Below are positions 1-8,528 of a DNA stretch of 56,402 bases, piece after piece; the first letter of the stretch is position 1, and each line of letters begins with the position of its first letter. The translations under genes and the position numbers were made by a program. Source of the DNA: an uncultured Chloroflexota bacterium (GTDB lineage Bacteria > Chloroflexota > Anaerolineae > Aggregatilineales > Phototrophicaceae); the NCBI GenBank assembly GCA_937988705.1, contig CALKIA010000328.1:1-56402 (forward strand), written 5' to 3'. A model generated the notes under the pieces. It was not told the DNA's origin and did not search any database. It worked only from the letters and a program-made list of their open reading frames with translations.

Positions 1-9
1 TCGGGTGCC

Positions 10-98
10 ATGTATCGCGTCCCTACGAAGATCTTGCCGCTTGGCGCGGACTGTTGTCTCCCCTCCCTGAATTCGGGGAGGGGTCGGGGGTGGGGTGA
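10..98 (+). repeat. Composite dispersed repeat (partial B + A element)
   Basis: A truncated family B element (ATCGCGTCCCTACG, near position 10) is followed by a short linker and a family A element with a GAATTC centre and the tail GGGGTCGGGGGTGGGG (58-98). The same B-linker-A order recurs at 3087-3172, so this is a compound repeat rather than two chance neighbours. Non-coding. Confidence 0.8.
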
Positions 99-123
99 GA
101 GAAACTTATCCATAACTCACGTT

Positions 124-178
124 AGAATAGGTGTTCTATTCTGTCAACCCATGTGTGTAGGAGCGAATGTGATACAAT
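124..178 (+). promoter_or_regulatory. Probable promoter of the aminotransferase-hflX operon with small dyad
   Basis: A good -10 hexamer TACAAT sits at 173-178, about 35 bp before the likely ATG at 213. The -35 is weak. Upstream, AGAATAG (124-130) and CTATTCT (136-142) form a 7-bp inverted repeat with a 5-nt loop, a possible operator. With transcription starting near 185, the upstream GTG at 195 would have almost no leader, which favours the ATG at 213. Confidence 0.4.
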
Positions 179-212
179 AGGGATCTTATAGTCGGTGTGT
201 GTGAAGGAAAAA

Positions 213-1388
213 ATGCCAACTCCAGCCGCTCGTCTTCAAGCGCTCCCGCCGTATCCGTTCGCTCTGCTCACCCAGCGGGTACGTGAACTGAATCAACAGG
301 GCTATGACGTGATCGGACTTGACATCGGCAGCCCGGACATGCCGCCGCCCGACCCGGTGATCGAAGAACTGTATCGCTCTGCCCGCGAACCCGATCATCA
401 CGGCTACGCGGGGTACAAAGGTACGCCGGAATTCCGCGTCGCCGTGGCGCAGTATTATCAGCAGCGCTTTGGCGTGACGGTCGATCCCGAAAAACAGGTC
501 CTGCCGCTGTTGGGCAGCAAAGAGGGCATTGTCAACCTGAGCCTCGCTTATCTGGATCGCGGCGATGTGGCGCTCGTGCCTGACATCGGCTATCCCGCTT
601 ATTCGCTGGGCGCGCTGCTGGCCGGCGGTGAAGTCTACTGGCTGCCTAATCGCGAGGAAAACGGGTATCTGCCAGCGGTTGAGACCATCCCGGCAGACGT
701 GCTGCAGCGGGCGAAACTGCTGTGGGTCAACTATCCGAATAACCCGACGGGTGCGGTCGCTGGCCTCGACTTCTACCAGCGGATGGTCGATTTCTGCCGG
801 GAGCATAACATCCTGCTGGTGTCGGATAACCCCTACTGCGAAGTCACGTTTGATGGCTACGTGGCGGGAAGCGCCCTGCAAGTGGCTGGCGCGCTGGACT
901 GTACACTGGAATTCGTGTCGTTCTCCAAGTCGCACAATATGGCGGGCTGGCGGCTCGGCGCGGCGGTGGGCAACGTGGATGCGATCAAGACGCTGCTGAC
1001 GGTCAAAAGCAACATGGACAGCGGACATTTCCAGCCGATCTACGACGCGGGGATTATGGCTTTTGCTGAGATTCCGCAAGCGTGGATTTACGAACGCAAT
1101 CAGATTTACCAACGGCGGCGCGATCAGATTGTGGCGGCGCTGCCTGCCATCGGCTTAAGCGGGCACTCGCCGCAAGGGTCGCTCTATGTGTGGGGGCGCG
1201 TCGAGAACGGACTCGGCGACGGCACGAACTATGCCGAAGAAGCCCTGATGAAAGCGCATGTGTCGGTCGCTCCCGGCGGAATCTATGGGCCGGGTGGCGC
1301 AAATTACGTGCGCTTCAGCGTCGGCGTACCGGATGCGCGCTTGGAAGAAGCCCTCGAACGTTTAAAGAAGTGGTACGCAAATAGATGA
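213..1388 (+). CDS. PLP-dependent class I/II aminotransferase
   Basis: A fold-type I aminotransferase of 391 aa that transfers an amino group between an amino acid and a 2-oxo acid in the cytoplasm. From the ATG at 213, the PNNPTG motif is at residues 175-180, the Asp that contacts the pyridine nitrogen is in SDNPY (about 205), and the Schiff-base Lys is in SFSKSHNMAGWRLG (about 239), with the phosphate-binding Arg following. The overall pattern resembles LL-diaminopimelate/alanine aminotransferase-like enzymes; the substrate cannot be fixed from sequence. A GTG at 195 is in frame, but the ATG at 213 has a GAAGGA ribosome site at the right distance. The stop overlaps the start of hflX by 4 nt (ATGA), so the two are translationally coupled. 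Confidence 0.9.
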   Translation: MPTPAARLQALPPYPFALLTQRVRELNQQGYDVIGLDIGSPDMPPPDPVIEELYRSAREPDHHGYAGYKGTPEFRVAVAQYYQQRFGVTVDPEKQVLPLLGSKEGIVNLSLAYLDRGDVALVPDIGYPAYSLGALLAGGEVYWLPNREENGYLPAVETIPADVLQRAKLLWVNYPNNPTGAVAGLDFYQRMVDFCREHNILLVSDNPYCEVTFDGYVAGSALQVAGALDCTLEFVSFSKSHNMAGWRLGAAVGNVDAIKTLLTVKSNMDSGHFQPIYDAGIMAFAEIPQAWIYERNQIYQRRRDQIVAALPAIGLSGHSPQGSLYVWGRVENGLGDGTNYAEEALMKAHVSVAPGGIYGPGGANYVRFSVGVPDARLEEALERLKKWYANR

Positions 1389-2692
1389 ATCAATTGTCAA
1401 TCGATCTGGAACAAGCGATTGCCGTGGGTATGAACCTCAAGGGAAGCCGCCCGCTGCTCTCAATGGACGATTCGCTCTCTGAACTGATCTTGCTGGCGGA
1501 TACGGCCGGCATGGCGGTGATCGGGACGATCACGCAGAATGTTAGCCGAATTGACCCCGGCACGTTTATCGGGTCGGGTAAAGTCGATGAAATCAAGGAC
1601 ATGCTGCTGGCGACGGGTGCCAAAACCGTGCTGTTCGACGATGAACTGTCGCCGCGCCACCAGCGCGGGCTGGAAGAAATGTTCGGTGAGGACGTGAAAG
1701 TGCTGGATCGGTCGGCGCTCATCCTCGACATCTTCGCGCAGCACGCCAAAACGCGCGAAGGCGCGTTACAGGTCGAACTCGCGCAGTATGAATATCGTCT
1801 GCCCCGCCTCACGCGCATGTGGACGCATCTGGCGCGGCAAGCGGGCGGTGGTGGCGGGCGCAGCGGCAACGGCGGCGTCGGTCTGCGCGGCCCCGGCGAA
1901 ACGCAGTTGGAAGTGGATCGTCGCGATATCCGGCGGCGTATCAGTAAGTTGAAAGAAGACTTGGAGCATGTGCGCGAGCATCGCAGCCGCCACCGCTCCC
2001 AGCGTGAACGCACCGGCGTGCCGCTCGTGGCGCTGGTCGGCTATACCAACGCCGGAAAATCGACGCTGCTGCGGGCGCTGACGGGCGCGGATGTGTACAT
2101 CGCGAATCAGTTATTTGCGACGCTCGACCCGACGACGCGCCGTGTCGATCTGCCGACCGGCCGCCAGGCGCTGGTGACCGATACCGTCGGCTTCATCCAG
2201 AAACTCCCGACGACCCTGATCGCGGCGTTCCAGGCGACGCTCGAAGAAATCCGCGACGCGGACATCATCCTCGAAGTGGCCGACGTGAATCACCCGAACG
2301 TCTTGCAGCATCTGGAGACGGTCGAGGACACGCTGGCGGAGATCGATGTGCCGCCCGTGCCGCGCGTGCTGGTGTGGAACAAAATCGACCAATGGACGGG
2401 CGATAAAAGCGACCTGCCCAAGCCGGAAAACGCGGCGGATTACGTAGCGCAGGTGGCCGTCTCCGCGACCGATAATATCGGACTGGAGAAGCTCCTCAGT
2501 GCGGTCGAAACCGCCTTGAAGGTCGCGCTGTTCAAGACCAAACTGCTGATTCCCTATGAACGCGGCGATCTGGTGTCACTGCTGCACGAGGCGGCGTCGG
2601 TGGAAAAACAGGAACATACGGAGGGCGGCGTCCTGCTCACGCTCAAGCTGCCTCAGGATTTGCATGAACGGTTCAAAGCGTACCGCGTTTAG
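1385..2692 (+). CDS. hflX: GTPase HflX
   Basis: HflX is a ribosome-associated GTPase that splits or rescues stalled 70S ribosomes. The 435-aa product has the N-terminal HflX domain with the conserved glycine-rich linker (GGGGGRSGNGG, then LRGPGETQLEVDRR) and a canonical G domain: G1 GYTNAGKST near residue 219, G3 DTVGF, G4 NKID, and a short C-terminal domain. Length is normal for the family. It starts in a 4-nt overlap with the aminotransferase gene, and a small membrane-protein gene follows 12 nt after its stop, so the three probably form one operon. Nothing looks degraded. Confidence 0.96.
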   Translation: MNQLSIDLEQAIAVGMNLKGSRPLLSMDDSLSELILLADTAGMAVIGTITQNVSRIDPGTFIGSGKVDEIKDMLLATGAKTVLFDDELSPRHQRGLEEMFGEDVKVLDRSALILDIFAQHAKTREGALQVELAQYEYRLPRLTRMWTHLARQAGGGGGRSGNGGVGLRGPGETQLEVDRRDIRRRISKLKEDLEHVREHRSRHRSQRERTGVPLVALVGYTNAGKSTLLRALTGADVYIANQLFATLDPTTRRVDLPTGRQALVTDTVGFIQKLPTTLIAAFQATLEEIRDADIILEVADVNHPNVLQHLETVEDTLAEIDVPPVPRVLVWNKIDQWTGDKSDLPKPENAADYVAQVAVSATDNIGLEKLLSAVETALKVALFKTKLLIPYERGDLVSLLHEAASVEKQEHTEGGVLLTLKLPQDLHERFKAYRV

Positions 2693-2704
2693 AGGAGTCT
2701 CGTC

Positions 2705-2953
2705 GTGTTCAGACGCATCAATCACTCCAGTGCTCTCGCTCGCTTCCTCGAAGGCCTGTCCGCGTGGCTGGCCAAACGGCGCGGCTTGCCGACGGTGGTT
2801 GGCGTGCTGCTGATCATCATCAGTTTTGTGCTTTCGCTGGTCAATGTCTATGCGCCGTCGCAGGGGCTGGATGTGCTGTGGGCGATCACGCATCACCTCG
2901 GCATCATCATTGCGCTGATCGGGTTGATGCTGGTGCAGCCGCTGGGCAACTAG
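2705..2953 (+). CDS. Small two-TM membrane protein
   Basis: An 82-aa protein with a GTG start (2705) preceded by GAGGAG at 2692-2697. It has a basic N-terminal stretch and two hydrophobic helices (about residues 30-48, VVGVLLIIISFVLSL, and 60-77, LGIIIALIGLMLV). There are no cysteines or catalytic motifs, so no function can be named. Its tight spacing behind hflX, good ribosome site and clean hydrophobic pattern argue that it is real. An open frame at 2764-3009 in another phase is a shadow. Confidence 0.75.
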   Translation: MFRRINHSSALARFLEGLSAWLAKRRGLPTVVGVLLIIISFVLSLVNVYAPSQGLDVLWAITHHLGIIIALIGLMLVQPLGN

Positions 2954-3086
2954 GGGAAAACCTGTCTCACCACCCCAGCCCCTCTACCTTACTTTTCAGG
3001 GGTAGGTAGGTGTCTGGTTGTAGGGACGAGACTCGCGCGTGTTTGAACAGTCGCTGTGTAGCTTCCTGAACTTCACAAACACTAGC

Positions 3087-3172
3087 GGACGCGATTAATC
3101 GCGTCCCTACTTTGCTTGGCGCGGACGGTTGGCTCCCCTCCCTGAATTCGGGGAGGGGTCGGGGGTGGGGTG
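3087..3172. repeat. Composite dispersed repeat (B + A element)
   Basis: A family B palindrome (3087-3106, variant with ATTAAT centre) in inverted orientation is followed by the same linker seen near position 40 (CTTGGCGCGGAC) and a family A element (3133-3172) with the GAATTC centre. It lies between the convergent hflX operon and the histidine kinase gene. Confidence 0.8.
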
Positions 3173-3185
3173 CGTTCTTCTTACC

Positions 3186-4790
3186 TTACACCTTCGGTTG
3201 ATGCATCGGCAGCCGAATCGTGAAATGCGCGCCGTATCCGTCCTTACTCTTCACCGTGATCGTTCCGTGATGCCCTTCGATGATCCCATAGCTCAGGAAT
3301 AAGCCCAGTCCCGTTCCATTCGGCTTCGTCGAGAAGAACGGATCGAAAATCCGCTCGATCTTGTCCGCCGGGATGCCGCAGCCTGTATCGATGAAATCGA
3401 TCACCACCTCGTTCTGCTGACTCCGCGCATTGATCGTCAGTATGCCGCCATCTTCCATCGCGGCCTCCGCGTTCAGCGCGAGGTTCATGAACACCGCTTC
3501 CAACTGATCCTTGCTGCCGTACACCGGGGGCAGGGTAGTGGCGAGATTCGACTTGATCTCGACGCGCTCATGCTCAAAGAATTTCCTGTTCAGCTTAATG
3601 ACGCCTTCCAGCAGTTGCGCCACATCCAGCGGCCGCAGTTCCGGGCCGCTGTCGCGGGCAAATTCGAGCAGGCTGCGCACGATGCGTTTGATGCGTTCCA
3701 CGTTCTCGCGGATCATTTGCAGTTCGCGCACATCATATCGCACGCCTTTGGCCTTCAAATCACCTTCCAGATCTTCGAGGAAGATGTTGATCGGCATCAG
3801 CGGGTTGTTGATCTCGTGCGCGATGCTCGCCGCCAGATGACCGATCGACGCCAGCTTTTCCGATCGGATCAGCAGTTTTTGCGCCGATTGCAGTTCTGCC
3901 GTACGTTCCTGTACTTTCTCTTCGAGGTGTTGGGCGTAATCCGCCTGAATCTCGTAGAGCTGTGCATTCCGCAGCGCCAGCGCCGCTTGTCCGGCCAGAC
4001 CTTCGAACAGGCGCAGATGATGTTCTTCGTACGGCTGTTCTTCGCTCATCACGACCAGCACGCCCAGTGGGAGGTTCGCGTGTTCCATGCGTACCGCCAT
4101 CGAGCTCGTCGACTTGGTTTCTGCGTTGACCGCCGTCGTCGAATTGAGCGCCAGCGCGATCAGCTCGCCGTGTTGGAGATCCAGCTCGGGCTTCGCACTC
4201 CGGTTGAGCACCCGCGATTCGCGGATCTCGCCTTTGTCGCTCACTTGATAGCTCGCGGCGACTTCTCCCGGTAGCAGTTGCAGCGCCAGTTCCGGAATCA
4301 GTTCCAGCAGGTTGCCCACTTCGTGATGCCCGTTCAGCTTTTCGCTTGCCCGCAGCAGTGCTTCCAACTGTTGGGTGCGGCGATGCAGCGCTTCCTCCAG
4401 CGCCCGTGCCTTGATCTTGCTCTGCACGCGTGCCAACAGTTCCTGTGGTGCGAATGGCTTGTACAGGTAATCATCCGCGCCCAGCGTTAAGCCGCGCGCC
4501 ACGTCGGCGGGTTCGCGTGCATTCGCCGTGACCATAATCGTCGGGATGTTCGCGGTGCGCTCATCCTCGCGCAGATTTAGTAAAACATCAAAACCGTTCA
4601 TGCCGGGCATGAGAATATCGAGCAAAATCACATCAGGCAGCAGCTTTTTTGCAGTCTCAAGCGCGGCAATTCCATTAGTCACAGCTTTGACCCGGTATCC
4701 TTCACGCTCAAAGATGTGCTGGAGCATGATGGTGGTATTGACCTCATCATCTGCTACGAGGAGCAGGGGGGATGAGTTATTTTTTTCCAT
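3186..4790 (-). CDS. Response regulator - GAF-like - histidine kinase
   Basis: A soluble 534-aa signalling protein with the receiver domain first: residues 1-120 have the acidic pair DDE near 14, the phospho-acceptor Asp58 in LLDILMPG and Lys111 in LYKPF. A GAF-like sensor region follows (about 150-280), then a coiled coil. The HisKA domain has the H-box SIAHEINNPL with His325, and the HATPase domain shows N-box Asn440, DTGCGIP and GTGLGL. There is no transmembrane helix, so it is cytoplasmic. This architecture usually relays phosphate from another kinase or senses through GAF; input and output are unknown. It is transcribed alone, divergently from the protease gene. Confidence 0.93.
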   Translation of the reverse strand: MEKNNSSPLLLVADDEVNTTIMLQHIFEREGYRVKAVTNGIAALETAKKLLPDVILLDILMPGMNGFDVLLNLREDERTANIPTIMVTANAREPADVARGLTLGADDYLYKPFAPQELLARVQSKIKARALEEALHRRTQQLEALLRASEKLNGHHEVGNLLELIPELALQLLPGEVAASYQVSDKGEIRESRVLNRSAKPELDLQHGELIALALNSTTAVNAETKSTSSMAVRMEHANLPLGVLVVMSEEQPYEEHHLRLFEGLAGQAALALRNAQLYEIQADYAQHLEEKVQERTAELQSAQKLLIRSEKLASIGHLAASIAHEINNPLMPINIFLEDLEGDLKAKGVRYDVRELQMIRENVERIKRIVRSLLEFARDSGPELRPLDVAQLLEGVIKLNRKFFEHERVEIKSNLATTLPPVYGSKDQLEAVFMNLALNAEAAMEDGGILTINARSQQNEVVIDFIDTGCGIPADKIERIFDPFFSTKPNGTGLGLFLSYGIIEGHHGTITVKSKDGYGAHFTIRLPMHQPKV

Positions 4791-4980
4791 CGATCATTGT
4801 CCGTATCTAGTGGCTATTGGCAAGGCTGGGAGAAATGTTAAAATTCCCATAGCACTTAGCTTATCTATACACCTCTGGAACAATGATAAGCGTGATTTCC
4901 GACCGATTGCAAAAACGTTCGCAGGCGATTGAAAAGTCCTCTGCCTTCAATATGCGCGACCGCTTAATGGAAACCAACGT

Positions 4981-6189
4981 ATGAAACCGACATCCCCCGA
5001 TCACACCGACCGCGCGCTGGGGCGTTCCCTTCTGTTGGGCCTTGTGCTCGGCTTGGGTATCGCGGTCGTTTTTCTGGCCGGCTTCTTCTTTCGTGATCTC
5101 ATCAGTCCCTTGCCGTCCGCCTTTGCGTCTGCGTCCGAGAGCTATCCGCTCCTCGACGAAGTGCAGTCGCTCCTGGATCAGCACTATCTTCGTACTCAGC
5201 CCGATTCCACACTGCGCCAGTACGCGGCGATTCGCGGTGTGCTCGGTGCGCTCGGTGACCGCTTCACCTTCTTCATTGACCCGCCTGTTGCGGCCAGTGA
5301 GGCCGATGTCCTTTCTGGTACCTATGGCGGCATCGGCGTGCAGATTCGGCGCAATGAAGCGGGCGCTATCGCCCTGTACCCCTTTGCCGACAGCCCCGCC
5401 GCCGCGCAGGGCATCGAGAACGGTGATCTTCTGCACACTGTCAACGGCACGCCGCTCGATCCTGCCTTGTCACAGGATGCCATTGACCAGCTCCTGCGTG
5501 GCGAAGTCAAAGACGGGAGTGGGGTTGAACTCACCGTGACCCGCGCCCTTGATGGCGCAGAACTCACTGTCTTCATCCCGTTTGCCGTGATCAATGTGCC
5601 GTCGGTCGTCTGGCGTGTCCTCACCGAAGACTCCCGCATTGGTTACGTCCAAATCATGCGCTTCACTGCGCGCACGCCGGACGAACTCACCACCGCCTTG
5701 ACCGAACTGCGCGCCGCGGACATCAACGCACTGGTCGTTGACCTGCGCAATAACACGGGCGGCTTGCTGCAAGAGTCCATTCAGGTGGCCGATCAATTCC
5801 TCGACACCGGGGTGATCGTCTATCAGCGCGACAATGACGACGAACGTACCTTCGAAGGCACGGCGGGCGGCGGCATGATCGACCTGCCCATGCTTGTGCT
5901 CGTCAACAACCTCACCGCCAGTGGCGCGGAACTTGTCGCCGGGGCCATCCGTGATTCCGGGCGTGCGCTTCTCATCGGGCAGACTACCTTCGGCAAAGGC
6001 ACTGTCCAGCAGATCTTCACGCTCTCCGACCAATCGTCAATGCACATCACCTCGGCGGAATGGTTCACGCCTTCCCGCCAGCCGCTCGATGCCGTCGGCC
6101 TGACCCCGGATATCCCCATGATCCCCGACGCCAACGGTCGCGACGTTGAACTCGGCGAGGCCATCCGCCGCCTCCAAGAAGACCTCTAA
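4981..6189 (+). CDS. S41 carboxyl-terminal processing protease with PDZ domain
   Basis: A 402-aa CtpA/Prc-type serine protease that would act outside the membrane on protein C termini. Residues 14-40 form one signal-anchor helix. A PDZ domain spans about 105-200 (GGIGVQIRR, GIENGDLLHTVNG), and the S41 core follows. The catalytic Ser314 in TASGAE and Lys339 in TFGKGTVQ are exactly 25 residues apart, as in E. coli Prc. The ribosome site GGAAA lies upstream of the ATG. The 190-bp gap to the divergent kinase gene holds both promoters. Substrates are unknown. Confidence 0.93.
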   Translation: MKPTSPDHTDRALGRSLLLGLVLGLGIAVVFLAGFFFRDLISPLPSAFASASESYPLLDEVQSLLDQHYLRTQPDSTLRQYAAIRGVLGALGDRFTFFIDPPVAASEADVLSGTYGGIGVQIRRNEAGAIALYPFADSPAAAQGIENGDLLHTVNGTPLDPALSQDAIDQLLRGEVKDGSGVELTVTRALDGAELTVFIPFAVINVPSVVWRVLTEDSRIGYVQIMRFTARTPDELTTALTELRAADINALVVDLRNNTGGLLQESIQVADQFLDTGVIVYQRDNDDERTFEGTAGGGMIDLPMLVLVNNLTASGAELVAGAIRDSGRALLIGQTTFGKGTVQQIFTLSDQSSMHITSAEWFTPSRQPLDAVGLTPDIPMIPDANGRDVELGEAIRRLQEDL

Positions 6190-6197
6190 CCCTCTTT

Positions 6198-6237
6198 CTC
6201 CCCTCTCCTCTTTTCGGAGAGGGGCCGGGGGTGAGGT
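6198..6237 (+). repeat. Family A dispersed repeat
   Basis: A G-rich hairpin element: CTCCCCTCTCC, a TCTTTTCGG centre, GGAGAGGGG, then the invariant tail CGGGGGTGAGG. It starts 9 nt after the protease stop codon. Confidence 0.85.
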
Positions 6238-6244
6238 CTCTTTA

Positions 6245-6376
6245 GGCCGTGGCTGAGGCTATCTTTCTCCCCTCGCCTTTAGGAGAGGGGTCGGGGGTGA
6301 GGCTTGCTTTGGCCGTGGCTGAGGCTATCTTTCTCCCCTCGCCTTTAGGAGAGGGGTCGGGGGTGAGGCTTGCTTT
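6245..6376 (+). repeat. Two perfect 66-bp tandem copies, each with a family A element
   Basis: Units 6245-6310 and 6311-6376 are identical as read. Each contains the phrase GTGGCTGAGGCTATC and a family A element with a CTTTAGG centre. This is a recent tandem duplication. The open frame across it (6249-6545) is repeat-encoded and not a gene. Confidence 0.9.
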
Positions 6377-6455
6377 GGGCAGGGGTGAGGTTATCGCTTC
6401 CACGCCCCTAACCTTCGCTTTCGTAGGGACAAGGCCTGCCTTGTCCGCTTCACTC

Positions 6456-7505
6456 TCAACTCACATCCCAAATCTCAATAAGCCCATCGGCGCTGTTGAT
6501 GGTCGCCAATTTGCTGTCATCAGGACTCAAATCTGCGCCATTTAACCCACCTATGCTGAACCTTGTTAAGGTCACACCAGTTTCTGTATCAATGATTTCG
6601 ATCAACCCCTCATCGTGATACGCGGTCACCAAGCGTTTTCCATCGGAACTCCAATCTACTTCAAGGGTTCCACCGCCAATGGGTGATCGGTTTGGAAAAA
6701 CAGCACTTGGTTGATTAATCGTCGTCTCAAACACCATAATTTCCTGTGCGTTCGCAATCGCCAACTTGGTATCGCCAGACCATGCTAGGGTATAAAAATC
6801 TGGCATATAGAATCGGCTTCTGTAATTCAACTCGCCTGTCACAGCGTCCGCAATGTAAAAGTACGGATGATCGCACGAAATATACTCGTTGGAAATACAC
6901 GCACTTGCTGCCGCTGCGATTTGCTGGCTGTCAGAACTCCATTTCAGGATCTGGGCAGGAAATTCATGCTCAGCGAGCAGGCTGTTCTGCACTGTCCATG
7001 TTTGGGTATCCCATATTTCCGTAACGCCAATTAGATATGCGGCGCCGGGAGGTTGGTACTGAGCTAAAAGGGCGAGCCAATCCCCATTGGGACTCCAGGC
7101 AACCGCTGAAACATAGGAATAGCCATGATCATTCGTAAGTGTTAGGTCGAGAACAAAAGCGTTCGTATTGGCATCCCAGCGCCAAATTTTCGCCGTCGGA
7201 TCGTTTTGTCCAATACTGGCTAAGCTATTACTGTCATCACTCCATGAGATTTGGGCAACAGGACTTCCCGTCTGTAACGCCGCTATTTCCTGCAATGTGC
7301 CTGTATAGATAGTTATCCCGTCATCAACGGCAACTGCTAGTCGCTCACCATTTGGGCTCCATACCACATCAGACATCATCTGATTGACAGCGATCCGAAA
7401 TAGACTCTGCTGGGCATCGGCTATTTGCAGGCCAGACATTGCCAATATGAGCAACAATCCCCTAAGGAGTGGATGACGAGATTTGACGGAGTGTATCGGT
7501 TCCAT
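6456..7505 (-). CDS. Exported WD40-like beta-propeller protein
   Basis: A 349-aa protein with an N-terminal signal sequence (basic start, hydrophobic LLRGLLLILAMSGLQ, residues 14-28, then ADAQQ as likely cleavage site). The rest is a series of WD40-like blades with recurring phrases such as VVWSPNGERLAVAV, ISWSDDSNSLASIG, VAWSPNGDWLALLA, VDWSSDGKRLVTAY and LSPDDSKLATI, ending in IEIWDVS. Such propellers act as protein-binding scaffolds; no enzyme motif is visible. It is a single gene in a repeat-rich neighbourhood and lower in GC than the flanking genes. Confidence 0.85.
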   Translation of the reverse strand: MEPIHSVKSRHPLLRGLLLILAMSGLQIADAQQSLFRIAVNQMMSDVVWSPNGERLAVAVDDGITIYTGTLQEIAALQTGSPVAQISWSDDSNSLASIGQNDPTAKIWRWDANTNAFVLDLTLTNDHGYSYVSAVAWSPNGDWLALLAQYQPPGAAYLIGVTEIWDTQTWTVQNSLLAEHEFPAQILKWSSDSQQIAAAASACISNEYISCDHPYFYIADAVTGELNYRSRFYMPDFYTLAWSGDTKLAIANAQEIMVFETTINQPSAVFPNRSPIGGGTLEVDWSSDGKRLVTAYHDEGLIEIIDTETGVTLTRFSIGGLNGADLSPDDSKLATINSADGLIEIWDVS

Positions 7506-7617
7506 ACTCGTACTCTCTTTGTTGCCGTAAAGTTGTGTCTGACCTTACCCCGACTCGACGGATGCTCAAAATGTCAGGGGGAGCAAGCCGCGCCTAGAAA
7601 GGCAGGGCGGCTGCTTT

Positions 7618-7655
7618 CTCCCCTCTCCCTTGGGAGAGGGGCCGGGGGTGAGGTT
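7618..7655 (+). repeat. Family A dispersed repeat
   Basis: CTCCCCTCTCCC-TTGGG-AGAGGGG hairpin followed by the CCGGGGGTGAGGTT tail. Confidence 0.85.
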
Positions 7656-7684
7656 GTCGTTATCGCGCCCGCCTGTCTCCCACT

Positions 7685-7710
7685 GTAGGGACGCGATTTA
7701 TCGCGTCCGC
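7685..7710 (+). repeat. Family B palindromic repeat
   Basis: Core 7689-7708 is a perfect 20-bp palindrome (9-bp arms GGACGCGAT / ATCGCGTCC around TT), flanked by GTA on the left and GC on the right. The same core occurs at 11831-11850 and 14114-14133. Confidence 0.85.
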
Positions 7711-7751
7711 GCGTCATATAATTAACGCAACGATTTGGCGCACGCCGCCGA

Positions 7752-7796
7752 CTCCCCTCTCCCCGCTTGCGTGGGAGAGGGGCCGGGGGTGAGGGG
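7752..7796 (+). repeat. Family A dispersed repeat (long-stem variant)
   Basis: A variant with the CCCGCTTGCGTGGG centre, giving a longer stem, then the CCGGGGGTGAGGGG tail. The same variant is at 11715 and 14343. Confidence 0.85.
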
Positions 7797-7854
7797 CGGT
7801 AACACCCAATCTCCCGTTTCCGATGAACGCTCCGACCCTGCGATCCCTGATTTT

Positions 7855-7892
7855 CTCCCCTCTCCCTTGGGAGAGGGGCCGGGGGTGAGGTT
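7855..7892 (+). repeat. Family A dispersed repeat
   Basis: Same short-centre form as 7618-7655 and identical to it over the hairpin and tail. Confidence 0.85.
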
Positions 7893-8047
7893 TCCTTTGG
7901 TCGTTACTGAGGCTTCTTTCACCCTCCCAAATTGTGAGGCTGTCCTCTCTTTGCAGGAACAACTATAATGAGATCCATAACTGGATGGGTCGGAATGCAT
8001 TTCCTGTTTCCCTCGCGCCCATCCCCTTGAGTACGACGAGAAAGCAT

Positions 8048-8521
8048 ATGAGCGACGGCAAAGGCATCAAAGTAGTCGCCCGCAATCGCAAGGCGAGCTA
8101 CGACTACAGCTTAGAAGACCGGTATGAGGCGGGCCTCGTCCTGACGGGCTCGGAGATCAAATCGATTCGCGCCAACCGCATCAGCCTGCAAGAAGGCTAT
8201 GTCGAATATCGCGCGGACGAACTCTGGTTGATCGGCGTGAACATTTCCCCCTACGAACAGGCGGGCACGTTCGGCAAAGTTGACCCCATGCGCACGCGCA
8301 AGCTGCTGCTGCACAAAAAAGAGATCGCGCAGATCACGTCACGCATGCGGGAACGCGGCTATACCGTCGTTCCGACAATGGTCTACCTCAAAGACGGACG
8401 CGCGAAAATTGAAATTGCGCTGGCGAAGGGCAAGAAGCAGTACGACAAGCGCGCTGATATTGCCAAGCGTGACAGCGACCGCGAGATCCGCAAGGCGCTC
8501 AAGGAACGCTCTTACGAATAG
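8048..8521 (+). CDS. smpB: SsrA-binding protein SmpB
   Basis: SmpB binds tmRNA and carries it to stalled ribosomes for trans-translation. The 157-aa product has the diagnostic motifs: ARNRKASYDYSLEDRYEAG near the N terminus, LTGSEIKSIR, and the basic tail KGKKQYDKRADIAKRDSDRE that becomes helical in the decoding centre. The start is ATG 8048, preceded by GAGAAAG and agreeing with family length. The frame stays open upstream to 7934, but that part is unrelated. The tmRNA gene itself is not in the window. A conserved unknown gene follows after 7 nt, so they are probably co-transcribed. Confidence 0.97.
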   Translation: MSDGKGIKVVARNRKASYDYSLEDRYEAGLVLTGSEIKSIRANRISLQEGYVEYRADELWLIGVNISPYEQAGTFGKVDPMRTRKLLLHKKEIAQITSRMRERGYTVVPTMVYLKDGRAKIEIALAKGKKQYDKRADIAKRDSDREIRKALKERSYE

Positions 8522-8528
8522 GAACGCT

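Larger units (their letters stand above)
7506..8047. other. Repeat-filled intergenic region upstream of smpB
   Basis: This 542-bp gap has no credible gene. It holds three family A elements and one family B palindrome, listed separately. The open frames on both strands here are the same repeat words translated (for example HPRPLSQGRG) and are rejected. The smpB frame stays open upstream to 7934 but lacks family similarity there. Confidence 0.75.

Noticed and set aside
186..1112. 308-codon minus-strand frame opposite the aminotransferase
   Set aside because: Shadow frame caused by high GC; the plus strand has a full set of PLP enzyme motifs.
6249..6545. 98-codon plus-strand frame
   Set aside because: Encoded almost wholly by two tandem copies of a dispersed repeat; the translated words (LPSPLGEGSGVRL) recur at other copies.
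7714..8000. Minus-strand frames of 82 and 92 codons
   Set aside because: Repeat-encoded (HPRPLSQGRG, TPGPSPKGEG) and overlapping; no ribosome site or conserved domain.
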